From NCBI RefSeq assembly GCF_000003815.2, contig NC_049979.1, positions 35,004,600 to 35,068,599 of the forward strand: a stretch of 64,000 nucleotides of DNA, read 5' to 3'. The translations under genes were made by a program, and so were the position numbers. This DNA comes from Branchiostoma floridae (lineage: Eukaryota; Chordata; Leptocardii; Amphioxiformes; Branchiostomatidae). Each line of letters begins with the position of its first letter. The first letter of the stretch is position 1. The notes under the pieces were generated by a model. It ran no database searches and was not told the DNA's origin. It saw nothing but the letters and a program-made list of their open reading frames with translations. Of the stretch, positions 56,501 through 64,000 are shown in pieces.

Positions 56501-59500
56501 CAAGCAGCGGTTTTTCTCTGGCTGTTATTTGACGTTTTTTTAGGCATTTTTGTCGGCCTTTCCATTTTGTCCCCTTTACTTCATGTGCAAAAGCCAAACA
56601 CATACAGCAGACGTGAAGAAAAAGTGACAAAATAGAAAGTCTGACAAAAACAGATAAAAATAACATTAAAATAGTTCTACTTGGAGAGTATACAGTGGCA
56701 GGGGCACTACAAACAAACAAACAAACAAACAAACTAGTCTACAGAAGTAAAAAGGAGTCTGAGACTAACCTGACATGAAGCATCTCCAGGCCCTGTAACT
56801 GGGATGTGATTCTGGCCACTTCCTCCCAAGAAGGGAGCAGGTTCTTGGACAGATTCAGTTCTGTGATGTCTGGAAGCAAAGTTCAGAAACATATTATAAA
56901 TCAAACCCTTAGGCTTGTTATGAATTCAAATTTCGAAAAGGGTTAAAGTAGTCATAAATCAAATAGGGTTAAGGCAGTTAGGACAGCTAAGGACATAGAG
57001 GTTTGTAACCAACAAGGCAATTTCAACAACCTAACTTGTCATTTTAGAAGTTTCGATCCCTTTGTGCTCCGGTTTTTGTCACATAATTCTTTTCTGATTT
57101 GAAAAAACAAAAATTTTTGTTTTACAAAAAAGATGACATTTAATTAGCTATTTATTTGTTGCACTGTTCAAGCTATGAATCAACCCAAAATGATAATATT
57201 TTGGTACAGTCAAACCTGTCTATAGCGGCCACTCAAGGGACCGGACAAATTTGGCCACTATAGACAGGTGGCCTCTGTATAGAGGTGGCAACTTGTAGAT
57301 AAAATACCCAAGGGGCCGACAAAAAGTGGCCACTATGGACAGGTGGCCCCTATGTAGAGGCCCCTAATACAGGTTTGACTGTACTAACAAATGGAAAATT
57401 CAGTAAAAAAAACAGTACTGGATAACAATGATAAAATATCTTTCCTCCTTGATATCTTACTTGGTGCTGTTGTCTGGATGATGCCGTCTGGTCCTGCACT
57501 GACAATCTTGTGGTCTCTCAAGTCTACATCACGTAGTTTGTCATGGCTGAAGAAAAAAAGTAAAAAAATAAAAAGTTAAAGTCCTTCCCAGGCCACCAAA
57601 TGGTACATAGGGCAGCGTCCATCTCCATTTCTGTAGCTCTGGGCCACACAACTTTTGTGCAATCACTAGTAACAACATAGGGCTAGTCCACTGAGAGTGG
57701 TGTGTTTAACTAAATGTTGAGTGCTAAGCATGCAGAGAAAGCAGCATGTACTAATTTTCATTTAGGATTCATTACTTGAGTCATGTGTCTCTAAGTCACT
57801 TGATCAGAGTAACTGAATCATCACTCCTGAAGAAGGTCGACGGAAGTGCGACTGAAAATTTGAAGTAAGTAAATTTCGGTGTTGTATGACAGTGGAAAAT
57901 CTTCAGCAATAAGAATACTGTCTGTAGTGACCACATGTCAACATACTGAGTCTTATTTAAATTAGACCAGATTTTTTTCTTTTGAGCAGTTTTGACTGTA
58001 CACAAGAAGAAGCAGAGCAAATTACTACATACATCAATGTACTAGTAGGCTAGTAGACATCCAGATAATAAGATACAACAAAAAGTAGTTACTCATGATC
58101 AAGCAATGGAGTGTCACTGACGAAATTAGTGGATGCTAGTTGAAACGTCTGACCGTTTCCAAAATCATCCAGTTGCTTAAGGAACTACTTTTTGACGAAA
58201 CTACTACATGGCTCAATCAGGCTCATGTCAAAAATACCTCTGTTGTTTTGACACCTTCTCGGCTCCCACCATTTCCACCATGACCTTCTTCGCCGACCTG
58301 CCGATGACGTACAGGTCTTCCTCGTTGACCCCCGTGTCTCCGTCTGCCGCCAAACCGTACTTATCCTTCAGCGCATCGTAACACGTCTGCCTTTCGGGGT
58401 CCACCTTCTTGGCGCGGACAAACGAGCCCCCAGTCTGGTGTCTGGTGATGCGAGGAAAATTACTTAGATAAGTCTACTAAAATAATAGTATAGTATCAAG
58501 AAGCCAGTTCACTGTTTGAGCTTCACATGTGCATGTGGTCAAAGTAACTTGTAAACAGTTGTGTCTGAGACCATGCTTCAGATACCCTGGTGCTACCTGA
58601 CAATGCATCACAATGTGTATGAGCAGTCCAAGCTGTGAAGTGGCCTATACGGCTATAGAGTACCATGTGCCTCATAGTCATATTCAAACAGACATTAGTT
58701 GGGATATAATAATCCCACTCAGAAACAAGATAGGTAAAAAAATCTTAAGTTTCCTAATCCTATGCAATTGTGATCATGATGTTCTCATGTTTCATAAAAC
58801 TATGTTTTGTCATGTAATATTTCATTGGTATCTTCTGGAATTGCATCAACATGACATTACCCTGGTCGCCAGAGAACAGCGCTCATGGCTACAATTCTTT
58901 CCCGAGCCCCTAGTAACATAGCCCCGTAAATCGAATTAGCCGGCCCGGGGAGTTACGCTGCCGCGTAGGTGGCATAATTCCCTTGGCCGGCTAAGTAAGT
59001 TGTACTCTGATATCCAGGGTACATTACCATGCGATCTCTCCTAGCAAACCCTCAATGTGACGGGTCAGTACATCTTCATACCAGTAACCCTTGACTTGAG
59101 TAGCATCAATGCTCCTCCTTAACGCTTTGCCCCGTCCTAAAATTACCTGGTATGGAAGTACCTGACGCCCTCCGGAGCTCCGTCATGTTTGCCTCTGCTG
59201 GGGTCGTCCCACTCCACCCCAAACCACTGGCCTGGTGGGGAAATATACAATTACAAATCATCACAATACTACATGTGGATATGTCTGTGTGATACTTAGG
59301 TTAATGGCCCACTTTCAACTTAGGGTTTTGCAAAGAACCTGTCCAGTCTGAAAAGAGGGTCTGCATGGGGTTCCTGGAAATACTTACTCCTGCATGACTC
59401 CTCCCCAGACTGCTTGAGGTCCTACTAATGTTAAAATGTTATTTGAATGGTATTACTATAAATTACATAGTGGTGTCAAAATTATGGTAATTTCTAAATT

Positions 59501-59899
59501 AATGTTTCTTGAATAGTATAATTATAAATTATATTTATGGTATTACTAAAAATTACATAGTGGTATCAAAATTATGGGAATTTCCTAAATATTATGATAA
59601 TTATTTTGGCGAAGGTATGAGGTCGTGGAACTCTAGGTCATAACTGAATAAACAATTAAAATAAGATCCCCGCAAATATAACTTCTGTGATCCATACATA
59701 CAGCATCTGGTAACGTTCAACGTCTCACGTTATGATTCAATATGAACACCTGCTGGTCAAGTCTGTTTAAATAAACCGTTTAACGTTTAATATACATATA
59801 ACGTTACGTACCTTTTGTTGGCGGCACCTCTCCCAGATACCTCACCGTGCCGTAGTTTCCTTCACAGATAATCCTGGACCCGACGGTAATATCTGCCAT
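47471..59899 (-). CDS. TBCE: Tubulin-folding cofactor E, whole gene (16 coding exons, 533 codons)
   Basis: TBCE binds alpha-tubulin and, with TBCB, TBCC and TBCD, assembles and dissociates the tubulin heterodimer in the cytosol. Sixteen GT-AG exons (listed separately) join to 1602 nt with every phase consistent. Residues 1-57 are a CAP-Gly domain ([31 protein letters not shown]). About 135-370 are leucine-rich repeats ([31 protein letters not shown]). About 445-533 are a ubiquitin-like domain ending in [17 protein letters not shown]. Length fits human TBCE (527). The start is the first ATG of exon 1, [14 protein letters not shown], typical of the family. It is convergent with AP4S1. Confidence 0.95.
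48110..48201 (-). CDS. TBCE: TBCE exon 15 (ubiquitin-like)
   Basis: Encodes [20 protein letters not shown] then [11 protein letters not shown], matching human GSMTIQKVKGLLSRLLKV. Confidence 0.93.
48354..48410 (-). CDS. TBCE: TBCE exon 14 (ubiquitin-like)
   Basis: Encodes [18 protein letters not shown], the start of the ubiquitin-like fold. Acceptor tgtgcag, donor GTATGG. Confidence 0.9.
48652..48717 (-). CDS. TBCE: TBCE exon 13
   Basis: Encodes [20 protein letters not shown] and LL, matching human KYGAPEDWELK. Donor GTATCC keeps phase. Confidence 0.9.
49001..49365. repeat. Pair of diverged direct repeats
   Basis: 49001-49078 (TGTGTGTTTTGTTGTCTTTG) resembles 49287-49365 (TTTGTGTATTTTGTCGTCTT), both running into an AAAATCA/AAATCA motif. 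They lie in the TBCE intron between exons 12 and 13. Confidence 0.5.
49440..49778 (+). mobile_element. LINE 3' end, truncated
   Basis: Resembles the tail of a non-LTR element: a 3' UTR with GTTAGCCCTTGGCAATAGCC and TACGGCTAGTTGGGCAGCCC, ending in an AAATAAACAAATGAATGAA microsatellite tail. No intact reverse transcriptase. Confidence 0.55.
50899..51052 (-). CDS. TBCE: TBCE exon 12
   Basis: Encodes [20 protein letters not shown] then [13 protein letters not shown] and [10 protein letters not shown], matching human RRDAEIDYRKAFGNEW and HPRY. Confidence 0.93.
51189..51395. mobile_element. hAT-like MITE, 207 bp, 8-bp target duplication
   Basis: TAGTCTCTACCAGACTCCG and CGGAGTCTGGTAGAGACTA are inverted ends. 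TTCACCAG flanks both sides exactly (51181-51188, 51396-51403). The centre has a second inverted pair around GCCGGCCAGAGGAATATA. Lies in the TBCE intron between exons 11 and 12. Confidence 0.9.
51699..51851 (-). CDS. TBCE: TBCE exon 11
   Basis: Encodes [20 protein letters not shown] then NPVL and [16 protein letters not shown], the last LRRs with the typical RNNP cap. Confidence 0.95.
51981..52723. mobile_element. Harbinger-like non-autonomous element, 743 bp, TAA duplication
   Basis: GCCCCGTTCATGATACAAAA at the left and its inverse TTTTTGTATCATGAACGGGGC at the right (21 bases in the pair, shown split elsewhere) are flanked by TAA. Both ends continue into GAAACGGTTCTATCGGTTA. GAAACGGTT-type motifs recur inside. 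TBCE intron between exons 10 and 11. Confidence 0.85.
53038..53102 (-). CDS. TBCE: TBCE exon 10
   Basis: Encodes [20 protein letters not shown] and EN, matching human GDEKTPLFPALKTL. Confidence 0.92.
53244..53308 (-). CDS. TBCE: TBCE exon 9
   Basis: Encodes [20 protein letters not shown] and PV. The 100-N gap lies in the intron just upstream. Confidence 0.9.
53372..53471. other. Assembly gap (100 N)
   Basis: Exactly 100 N, probably a placeholder of unknown size, in the TBCE intron between exons 8 and 9. Confidence 1.
53819..54020. mobile_element. Imperfect inverted-repeat MITE, about 200 bp
   Basis: GTTCACCTTTATCTGTGGGG at the left pairs with GGTGAAC at the right; inner parts (TTGTCTTTATAAACA with TGTTTATAAACAA) also pair. 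No target duplication fixed. It ends only 22 bp from TBCE exon 8. Confidence 0.65.
54043..54138 (-). CDS. TBCE: TBCE exon 8 (LRR)
   Basis: Encodes [20 protein letters not shown] then [11 protein letters not shown]. Acceptor ttctcag, donor GTGAGG. Confidence 0.94.
54487..54563 (-). CDS. TBCE: TBCE exon 7 (LRR)
   Basis: Encodes [20 protein letters not shown] and ITVLD. Matches the human MWP.LEELYL segment. Confidence 0.93.
55015..55338. mobile_element. hAT-like MITE (CAGGGTTGAACAAG ends)
   Basis: CAGGGTTGAACAAG at the left and CTTGTTTATCCCTG at the right are flanked by ATCTG on both sides, a 5-bp duplication. The interior repeats CACTTGCCCGA and its complement. TBCE intron between exons 6 and 7. 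Confidence 0.8.
55495..55597 (-). CDS. TBCE: TBCE exon 6 (LRR)
   Basis: Encodes [20 protein letters not shown] then [15 protein letters not shown]. Acceptor cctgtcag, donor GTGAGG. Confidence 0.9.
55655..56016. mobile_element. hAT MITE, 362 bp, 8-bp target duplication
   Basis: CAGGGCTCTAGCCAG and CTGGCTAGAGCCCTG are inverted ends with exact TCTCAAAC duplications (55647-55654, 56017-56024). The interior repeats TTTCCGTCAA-type motifs. It lies just 57 bp upstream of TBCE exon 6's acceptor. Confidence 0.92.
56078..56200. mobile_element. Fragment of the foldback MITE family
   Basis: AGACATCCAGGTAATAAGAT, then CAACTGGATATGATTTTGGA, related to the arms at 43821-43949. Only one arm is clear. Confidence 0.6.
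56395..56520 (-). mobile_element. SINE-like fragment
   Basis: The minus strand has GAGCTTGAATCCTGG (B-box-like) and TGCAGTCCTCAGGACGGGAC; the latter recurs near 2610-2640. A degenerate tRNA-derived repeat is likely. Confidence 0.4.
56770..56869 (-). CDS. TBCE: TBCE exon 5 (LRR)
   Basis: Encodes [20 protein letters not shown] then [13 protein letters not shown], matching human LDLSKNLLSSWDEV. Confidence 0.95.
57207..57381. mobile_element. pogo/Tigger-like MITE, 175 bp
   Basis: CAGTCAAACCTGTC at the left and CAGGTTTGACTG at the right, flanked by TA. The body alternates TGGCCACTATAGACAGGTGG-type motifs, as in the ends of the nested element at 15847-17438. Confidence 0.88.
57461..57546 (-). CDS. 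TBCE: TBCE exon 4 (LRR start)
   Basis: Encodes [20 protein letters not shown] and GIIQTTAP. Acceptor cttcag, donor GTAAGA. Confidence 0.92.
57595..57750 (-). mobile_element. SINE-like fragment related to 27006-27256
   Basis: GGCAGCGTCCATCTCCATTT and GGGCTAGTCCACTGAGAGTG are shared with the copy at 27006. The tRNA-like head is missing. Confidence 0.55.
58055..58205. mobile_element. Foldback MITE family, third copy
   Basis: CATCCAGATAATAAGATACA and AGTAGTTACTCATGATCAAG at the left pair with CCAGTTGCTTAAGGAACTAC at the right, the same family as 43821-43949. Confidence 0.7.
58238..58441 (-). CDS. TBCE: TBCE exon 3
   Basis: Encodes [20 protein letters not shown] then a linker ending [10 protein letters not shown]. 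Matches human HPTGGSFIRPNK. I used the acceptor before ACACCAG, which keeps phase with exon 2. Confidence 0.9.
59147..59231 (-). CDS. TBCE: TBCE exon 2 (CAP-Gly core)
   Basis: Encodes [20 protein letters not shown] then [13 protein letters not shown] is the CAP-Gly GKNDG-type motif that binds the tubulin C-terminal tail. Confidence 0.97.
59440..59605. repeat. Local tandem duplication, AT-rich
   Basis: GGTATTACTATAAATTACAT at about 59449 recurs as GGTATTACTAAAAATTACAT near 59539; both run into AGTGGT(G/A)TCAAAATTATG. Unit about 90 bp, in TBCE intron 1. Confidence 0.8.
59812..59899 (-). CDS. TBCE: TBCE exon 1 (CAP-Gly start)
   Basis: Encodes [20 protein letters not shown] and YLGEVPPTK; donor GTACGT. 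The CAP-Gly glycine-rich entry is intact. Confidence 0.95.
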
Positions 59900-60206
59900 G
59901 TCCTACCGTTACTCGTACCAACTCTACAGACCTGGTAAACTCACAACACTCGTCACAACTGGAAATAGAACTTAGTAATACGCGCCTCTCCTGACCCGGA
60001 AGTGAAGATGAAAATGTGGAACATACCACTACGCAGAGGGGTTTTACCATTACAAATATGGATTACCACGATGATTTAGGAGATTTGGGGCTCAAACATT
60101 TTTTAAGATCATACCCGGAAGTTACGTTTTGTATATTTTCCCTTCTGTACGTTTACAGGTTTTACTTTGACAAAGAACTGTTTTGGTTTAGTTCCCGTCC
60201 AAAGGG

Positions 60207-60214
60207 GCCGCCAT
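60207..60214 (-). promoter_or_regulatory. YY1-like motif upstream of TBCE
   Basis: The minus strand reads AATATGGCGGC, close to the YY1 core, about 310 bp upstream of the TBCE start codon. Functional role is inferred. Confidence 0.3.
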
Positions 60215-60329
60215 ATTGTATTGCAATATATCTACTTGTGATGCATGCTGGGAACTATGACACCTACCATACCTAATAATAGTTAGGAAATGGCGTTTCG
60301 CAAAAATGACACTCTTTCCTTTCTGTGTT

Positions 60330-60799
60330 GTTGGCATCCGTCTGTCTCGGAAGACAATGGTAGGCAGACGGATTTAAGGTGACCCGTCTGCCTGGCCTGC
60401 ACTTTGGTTTTTAAGGTGAAGGAGGGGTGTGCACGTCCTTCTCCACCCTCTCGTCCACTGGCGCACTAGTCCTACAAGGGCAACTGTATGCAACTTGTAA
60501 GACGGCCCCAGCAGATGCAGGACTTCCGACCAAGGATGCAAGGGGTTCCTCCTACCCCTGACTCATGTGTCATGGCGGGTGCGTCATGCCCGAACATGCC
60601 CCTATGGCCTGTCACCACCACAAAGACCTGTCACTGCCACTAGCCGCAGCTATGTACTCATTTACACCTGAGATAGGTGAGGAAAGTCGTGTAAAGTGCC
60701 TTTCCCAAGGGCACAAGATCGGTGACACGGTAAGCGGATTTGAACCCCGAACCTCTCGGGCCTGAGACCAACGCGCTCTCGATCGTGCCACGCGGTCCC
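60330..60799 (-). mobile_element. tRNA-derived SINE, near full length
   Basis: The minus strand starts GGGACCGCGTGGCACGATCG with an A box, then GGGGTTCAAATCC (B box), then GCCCTTGGGAAAGGCACTTT and ACACGACTTTCCTCACC, the body shared with three other copies here. About 470 bp; the 3' boundary is approximate. Confidence 0.8.
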
Positions 60800-61499
60800 A
60801 CTATCCGTGATCCTTACGAAATATAGTTAGGGGAGTTACATCACTTCTTTTTTTAACTTTGTTTTCAAAATTCCGAATTACTAGTATATCCAGACCCAGT
60901 TAATTGCGAAAAACGAAAATGATAACGTCCTTGAAATAATTATAACCGATAACAAACGTAAAACGAATTCCATGATATTTGAGGGTCTGATATGTAGGGT
61001 AGACTAGCCCACAAGCCATCCAACACATCTGCGCCACAATCATCCTTTAATAATATTCAACGCTAGAGCCGCAAACTTCCCCTTTGGAACTTTTATTGAG
61101 CCATTTTCACCATTCAACGTATACGTAGTTGTGAATAATGCTAAATAATCAACAACTTGCATTTATTGAACTCCTTTAGCAACTTAAGAATTATAAATCA
61201 TATGGTAGGTAACTGCGTTTAGTAAAGTAAGTCCAAGACGTAGCCCTTCTACCACAACATTTATATACAATTAATTGCACATAACCATGAAATTACAAAG
61301 GATTGATTGACAGAAACAAAACTCATAGCAGTTTACATGCATTATCAATATACAAGCTACCAAATCAAGCCTCACATTGCATTTTACAAAAAATACCTAA
61401 GTTAAACAATACTTTTGAAGGAATATACACTACGAAAATTGGTAAAACAATTACTAATCAATATAATGTTAGTTCTCATCGACCTAAAGGTAAAACAGA

Positions 61500-61630
61500 G
61501 TAATAATAATAATGCCGATACTGCTAATTGTTATGATGATAGTAATGATGATAGTGACAATGGTGATAATATTTATGATAATGATAATGGTGATAATGAT
61601 AACAGTGTTAACCATAATGGTAATAAAGTT
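61500..61630. repeat. Low-complexity GATAAT/AATGAT tract
   Basis: Imperfect microsatellite of AATGATAATGGTGATAATG type. It produces an Asn/Asp-rich open frame that should not be read as a gene. Confidence 0.85.
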
Positions 61631-62907
61631 TTAACTCAGAGTGGCCTTATGAATAGAATTTCAACTGGGATAGATATTGTCCAGTTATCGTCCACTTTTG
61701 GTTATAGTCTTATAACATATGTTGAGGTGTATTTTTCAAAAGCTAGTTCTCATAATCAAAAGCAATAGGTTTACACCCTGCAACACATATACATTGGTCA
61801 ACAGAATTATCTCATAAAGCTGTAACAAGTCACCTAAATGCAGCCTGTGCGATGTATTTTCTATGTTTACAAAGATGATACTAACAGTACAAATATTCTT
61901 AATGTAATGATTGTTGGTTAACACTTAGATGGTATCTAGCTGTATGTGATATGGAAGAAATTACATTCTTCAATGTGATCAAACAATATACATCAGCGGT
62001 GCTCTCATGAACGTCCTACAGACTATATTCTTCCATTGACTGAGCCATTTCATACTAAAGTATTGTATGGTTGTGTGTCTCACACATCATATTATGAACA
62101 TATAGAACTTTATTGCGCAACAATTGTAACAGTTACAATGTATGGCAATGTGAACAACTATATACTAATACAAATAACTAACAACTATTGTAATATAATA
62201 TAACAGTATATTAAACAATCTAGTGAGTATCATAAAGCATTATCTCGTTTTTGCAATGAGTTGTAAATAAATACATATGTCACTCCTGCTATGGTTGGAA
62301 AACAGTAAAAACAGCTATTTCCATATTTGACGGGTCAATCTACTCGCCAATTGCCATTCTCATTAATGAAAACCTGTTGCAGCATCTTTGGCAGCTGCTT
62401 TCACGTGGCTGTTTTCATATTTGTGGAACTTGGGACTTTTTTATTTTCATGATAACCTGGATCCGCTCTGTTGTCTCAAACTAAGTAAAGTTGGGTACTC
62501 GCATCGCATACTTATTGGAAGTGGGCCTTTTCACTTCCATGAAAAATGGAGTTACTCATATTGTTTTTGGTATCTCTGTGTGAGTATCTGCCTAATAGAT
62601 GTGTTGAACTTTGCGCTTTCAGATATTAGTAGTGTCAGCATAACTTTAGAACCCTGGATGGACTGTAAATGAATATGTGGAATTTGGATAGGGGTTGGAA
62701 AGACGAAGATCAAGGTCGATTTTGGGCCCCTGGAGTGTGACTTTGGTACTGCAGCAGAACCTATCGTTTTGTATATGTTGCCCTGGAGAATTGCTATGGT
62801 TTTGTTTACTTACTGATTTAGCGTAATTCTCATTCATGACAACTTGCGGACAAGCTTTGCTGTTTTATTTGTACTTGTAAGATTGTGGACCATTAAGGCG
62901 GATTTTA

Positions 62908-64000
62908 CTAGTTAATCATCTGGACAAGAAGTAGCCAGACCAAGGGAACAGTCAGCACTGCATGTTTTGTCTGAAACAAGGACCTTGAGCCGGAGCTAGA
63001 AGAAAGGCAGTTCGGCTTGTCACGATTTACTCGCACTTCCCGCAGCAAGTTTTTCCCACTAAGTCTAGCAGGCCCGGCACATGTAATCTGACCTTCAAAT
63101 TCAAAACTCCCTGTCATCATTTGCTTAATGCGAAGCATCTTGCAGTCACATTGCCAGGGGTTGTTATTGATGTGCACATTTGCAATGGAGGACAGTACTG
63201 GAAATATGTCAGCTGGAAGGCTAGTCAATCTATTATTATTCAGACGCAAAGTCGTCAGGTTCTTAAGGTCCTCAAAAATGCCAACTGGGAGGCTGCTCAA
63301 CTGATTAGTGTTAAGGAACAGCGTGTCCAGGTTAACAAGTCCTTCAAATACGTTAACTGGGAGACTGTTTATCTGATTCTGGGAAAGATACAAATATTGT
63401 AGGTTATTAAGTCCCTCAAAGATATCAGATGGAAGAGTCGTTAGTTCGTTGAGGATAAGAACCAGAATGGTTAAGTTCGTCAAGTGGTTAAATGTTCCGT
63501 TATTGATCATAGAGATCTGGTTGGACGAAAGACGTAATATTTCCAAACTTCTATACCTTGAGAAATCAGACTGACTTAAAGTAGTGATGTCATTGTCAGG
63601 CAAATTAAGGGTAGTGATGTTTGTAGGCAAGTTCTGGGGGACACTCGTGAGATCTCTACGGTTACAGTTACAATCTGTGGAGTCACAACTGCAGATTTGG
63701 AAGGACAGACAGTTTGGATCTCCAGGGGTTGCTTGTACATCAGTTAGCAAACTTTTCCCAATCAGGTTTGCAGGCCCGGCACATGTGACCTGGCTTTCAA
63801 ATGCATAGCGCCCTGTCATCAATTGTTTAAAGGGAAGCATATCGCAGTCACACTGCCAGGGGTTGTCATTAACGTAAACATTTGCAATAGATGACAGTAC
63901 TGGAAATATTTCAGCTGTGAGGCGGGTCAACTGATTACGATTAAGACGCAAAGACGTCAGGTTCTTAAGGTCCTCAAAAATGCCAACTGGGAGACTGCTC
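62908..64000 (-). CDS. Secreted/GPI-anchored-like leucine-rich-repeat protein, 5' partial
   Basis: One uninterrupted frame runs from the stop at 62908 to the window edge. From the left edge of the protein: end of an LRR block (IFEDLKNLTSLRLNRNQLT), LRRCT cap (NPWQCDCDMLPFKQLMTGRY, later TCAGPANL), linker, LRRNT cap (CSCDSTDCNCNRRDLTSVPQ), five to six LRRs (LQYLYLSQNQINSLPVNVFE), a second LRRCT (NPWQCDCKMLRIKQMM, TCAGPARL), a Ser-rich stretch (SSSSGSRS) and a hydrophobic tail (AVLTVPLVWLLLVQMIN) with no basic stop-transfer. This fits a GPI-anchor signal. The family is extracellular recognition LRR proteins; architecture LRRNT-LRR-LRRCT-GPI resembles lamprey VLRs and amphioxus VLR-like proteins, but many other LRR proteins share it. 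Ligand unknown. Confidence 0.88.
   Translation of the reverse strand, partial: SSLPVGIFEDLKNLTSLRLNRNQLTRLTAEIFPVLSSIANVYVNDNPWQCDCDMLPFKQLMTGRYAFESQVTCAGPANLIGKSLLTDVQATPGDPNCLSFQICSCDSTDCNCNRRDLTSVPQNLPTNITTLNLPDNDITTLSQSDFSRYRSLEILRLSSNQISMINNGTFNHLTNLTILVLILNELTTLPSDIFEGLNNLQYLYLSQNQINSLPVNVFEGLVNLDTLFLNTNQLSSLPVGIFEDLKNLTTLRLNNNRLTSLPADIFPVLSSIANVHINNNPWQCDCKMLRIKQMMTGSFEFEGQITCAGPARLSGKNLLREVRVNRDKPNCLSSSSGSRSLFQTKHAVLTVPLVWLLLVQMIN
63259..64000. repeat. Tandem 702-bp LRR module
   Basis: GTTCTTAAGGTCCTCAAAAA occurs at 63259 and 63961, a spacing of 702 bp or 234 codons. The stretch 63030-63290 is closely similar to 63757-64000. The frame is kept, so whole LRR-LRRCT-LRRNT modules have duplicated. 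Confidence 0.85.

Larger units (their letters stand above)
59900..62907. other. Intergenic region between TBCE and the LRR gene
   Basis: Upstream of TBCE. It contains a SINE (60330-60799), a YY1-like motif at 60207 and a low-complexity TGATAA/AATGAT run at about 61500-61630. The open frames at 60016-60276 and 62388-62672 have no recognised homology. Confidence 0.6.

Noticed and set aside
60016..60276. 86-codon frame divergent from TBCE
   Set aside because: No recognisable domain, no splice support, and it overlaps the presumed TBCE promoter and 5' region.
60735..60799. Candidate tRNA gene
   Set aside because: It has A and B boxes but continues into a SINE body shared with other copies in the window.
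61415..61768. Asn/Asp-rich 117-codon frame
   Set aside because: Produced by a GATAAT-type microsatellite.
62388..62672. 94-codon frame upstream of nothing recognised, plus strand
   Set aside because: Composition is unremarkable and it lies beyond the 3' end of the LRR gene, probably in its 3' flank.

Overview
The window is animal nuclear DNA, very probably from a cephalochordate (amphioxus, Branchiostoma-like). Evidence: three intron-rich genes whose proteins resemble vertebrate ones closely, GT-AG introns with consistent phases, a large and diverse set of DNA transposons, tRNA-derived SINEs and a CR1/Jockey-type LINE. The species call is inference; no marker gene was searched.

Layout. 1-2148: no gene seen; probably 3' UTR and flank of striatin. 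2149-40446 (minus): complete striatin gene, 19 coding exons, 787 codons. 40447-44076: intergenic, with a SINE, a hAT MITE and a foldback MITE. 44079-45441 (plus): AP4S1, the sigma subunit of adaptor complex AP-4, two coding exons, 142 codons. 45442-47470: short convergent intergenic stretch with two MITEs. 47471-59899 (minus): complete TBCE, tubulin-folding cofactor E, 16 coding exons, 533 codons. 59900-62907: intergenic with one SINE. 62908-64000 (minus, running off the right edge): an extracellular leucine-rich-repeat protein built of tandem 702-bp modules with a GPI-anchor-like tail.

Striatin and AP4S1 are divergent neighbours, as STRN3 and AP4S1 are on human 14q12, so the pair looks like an ancestral chordate linkage. 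Their products act in different processes: PP2A/STRIPAK scaffolding and trans-Golgi vesicle sorting. TBCE acts in alpha-tubulin folding.

Much of the window is mobile DNA. Three striatin introns consist almost wholly of one or two transposons: a CR1-like LINE plus a 3.4-kb hAT-like element; a 3.1-kb element with TTA duplications carrying a nested pogo/Tigger-like element; and a 5.9-kb element with TA duplications and 22-bp subterminal arrays. The 5.9-kb element is the most unusual object here. It contains tandem exon-like modules, a possible captured first exon, and an ~800-bp cassette also present, inverted, in the nested pogo-like element. At least eight smaller MITEs with clear target-site duplications lie in the other introns and intergenic DNA.

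Two assembly gaps (21076-21340 and 53372-53471) are present; the first lies inside a tandem duplication and its edges look misassembled.
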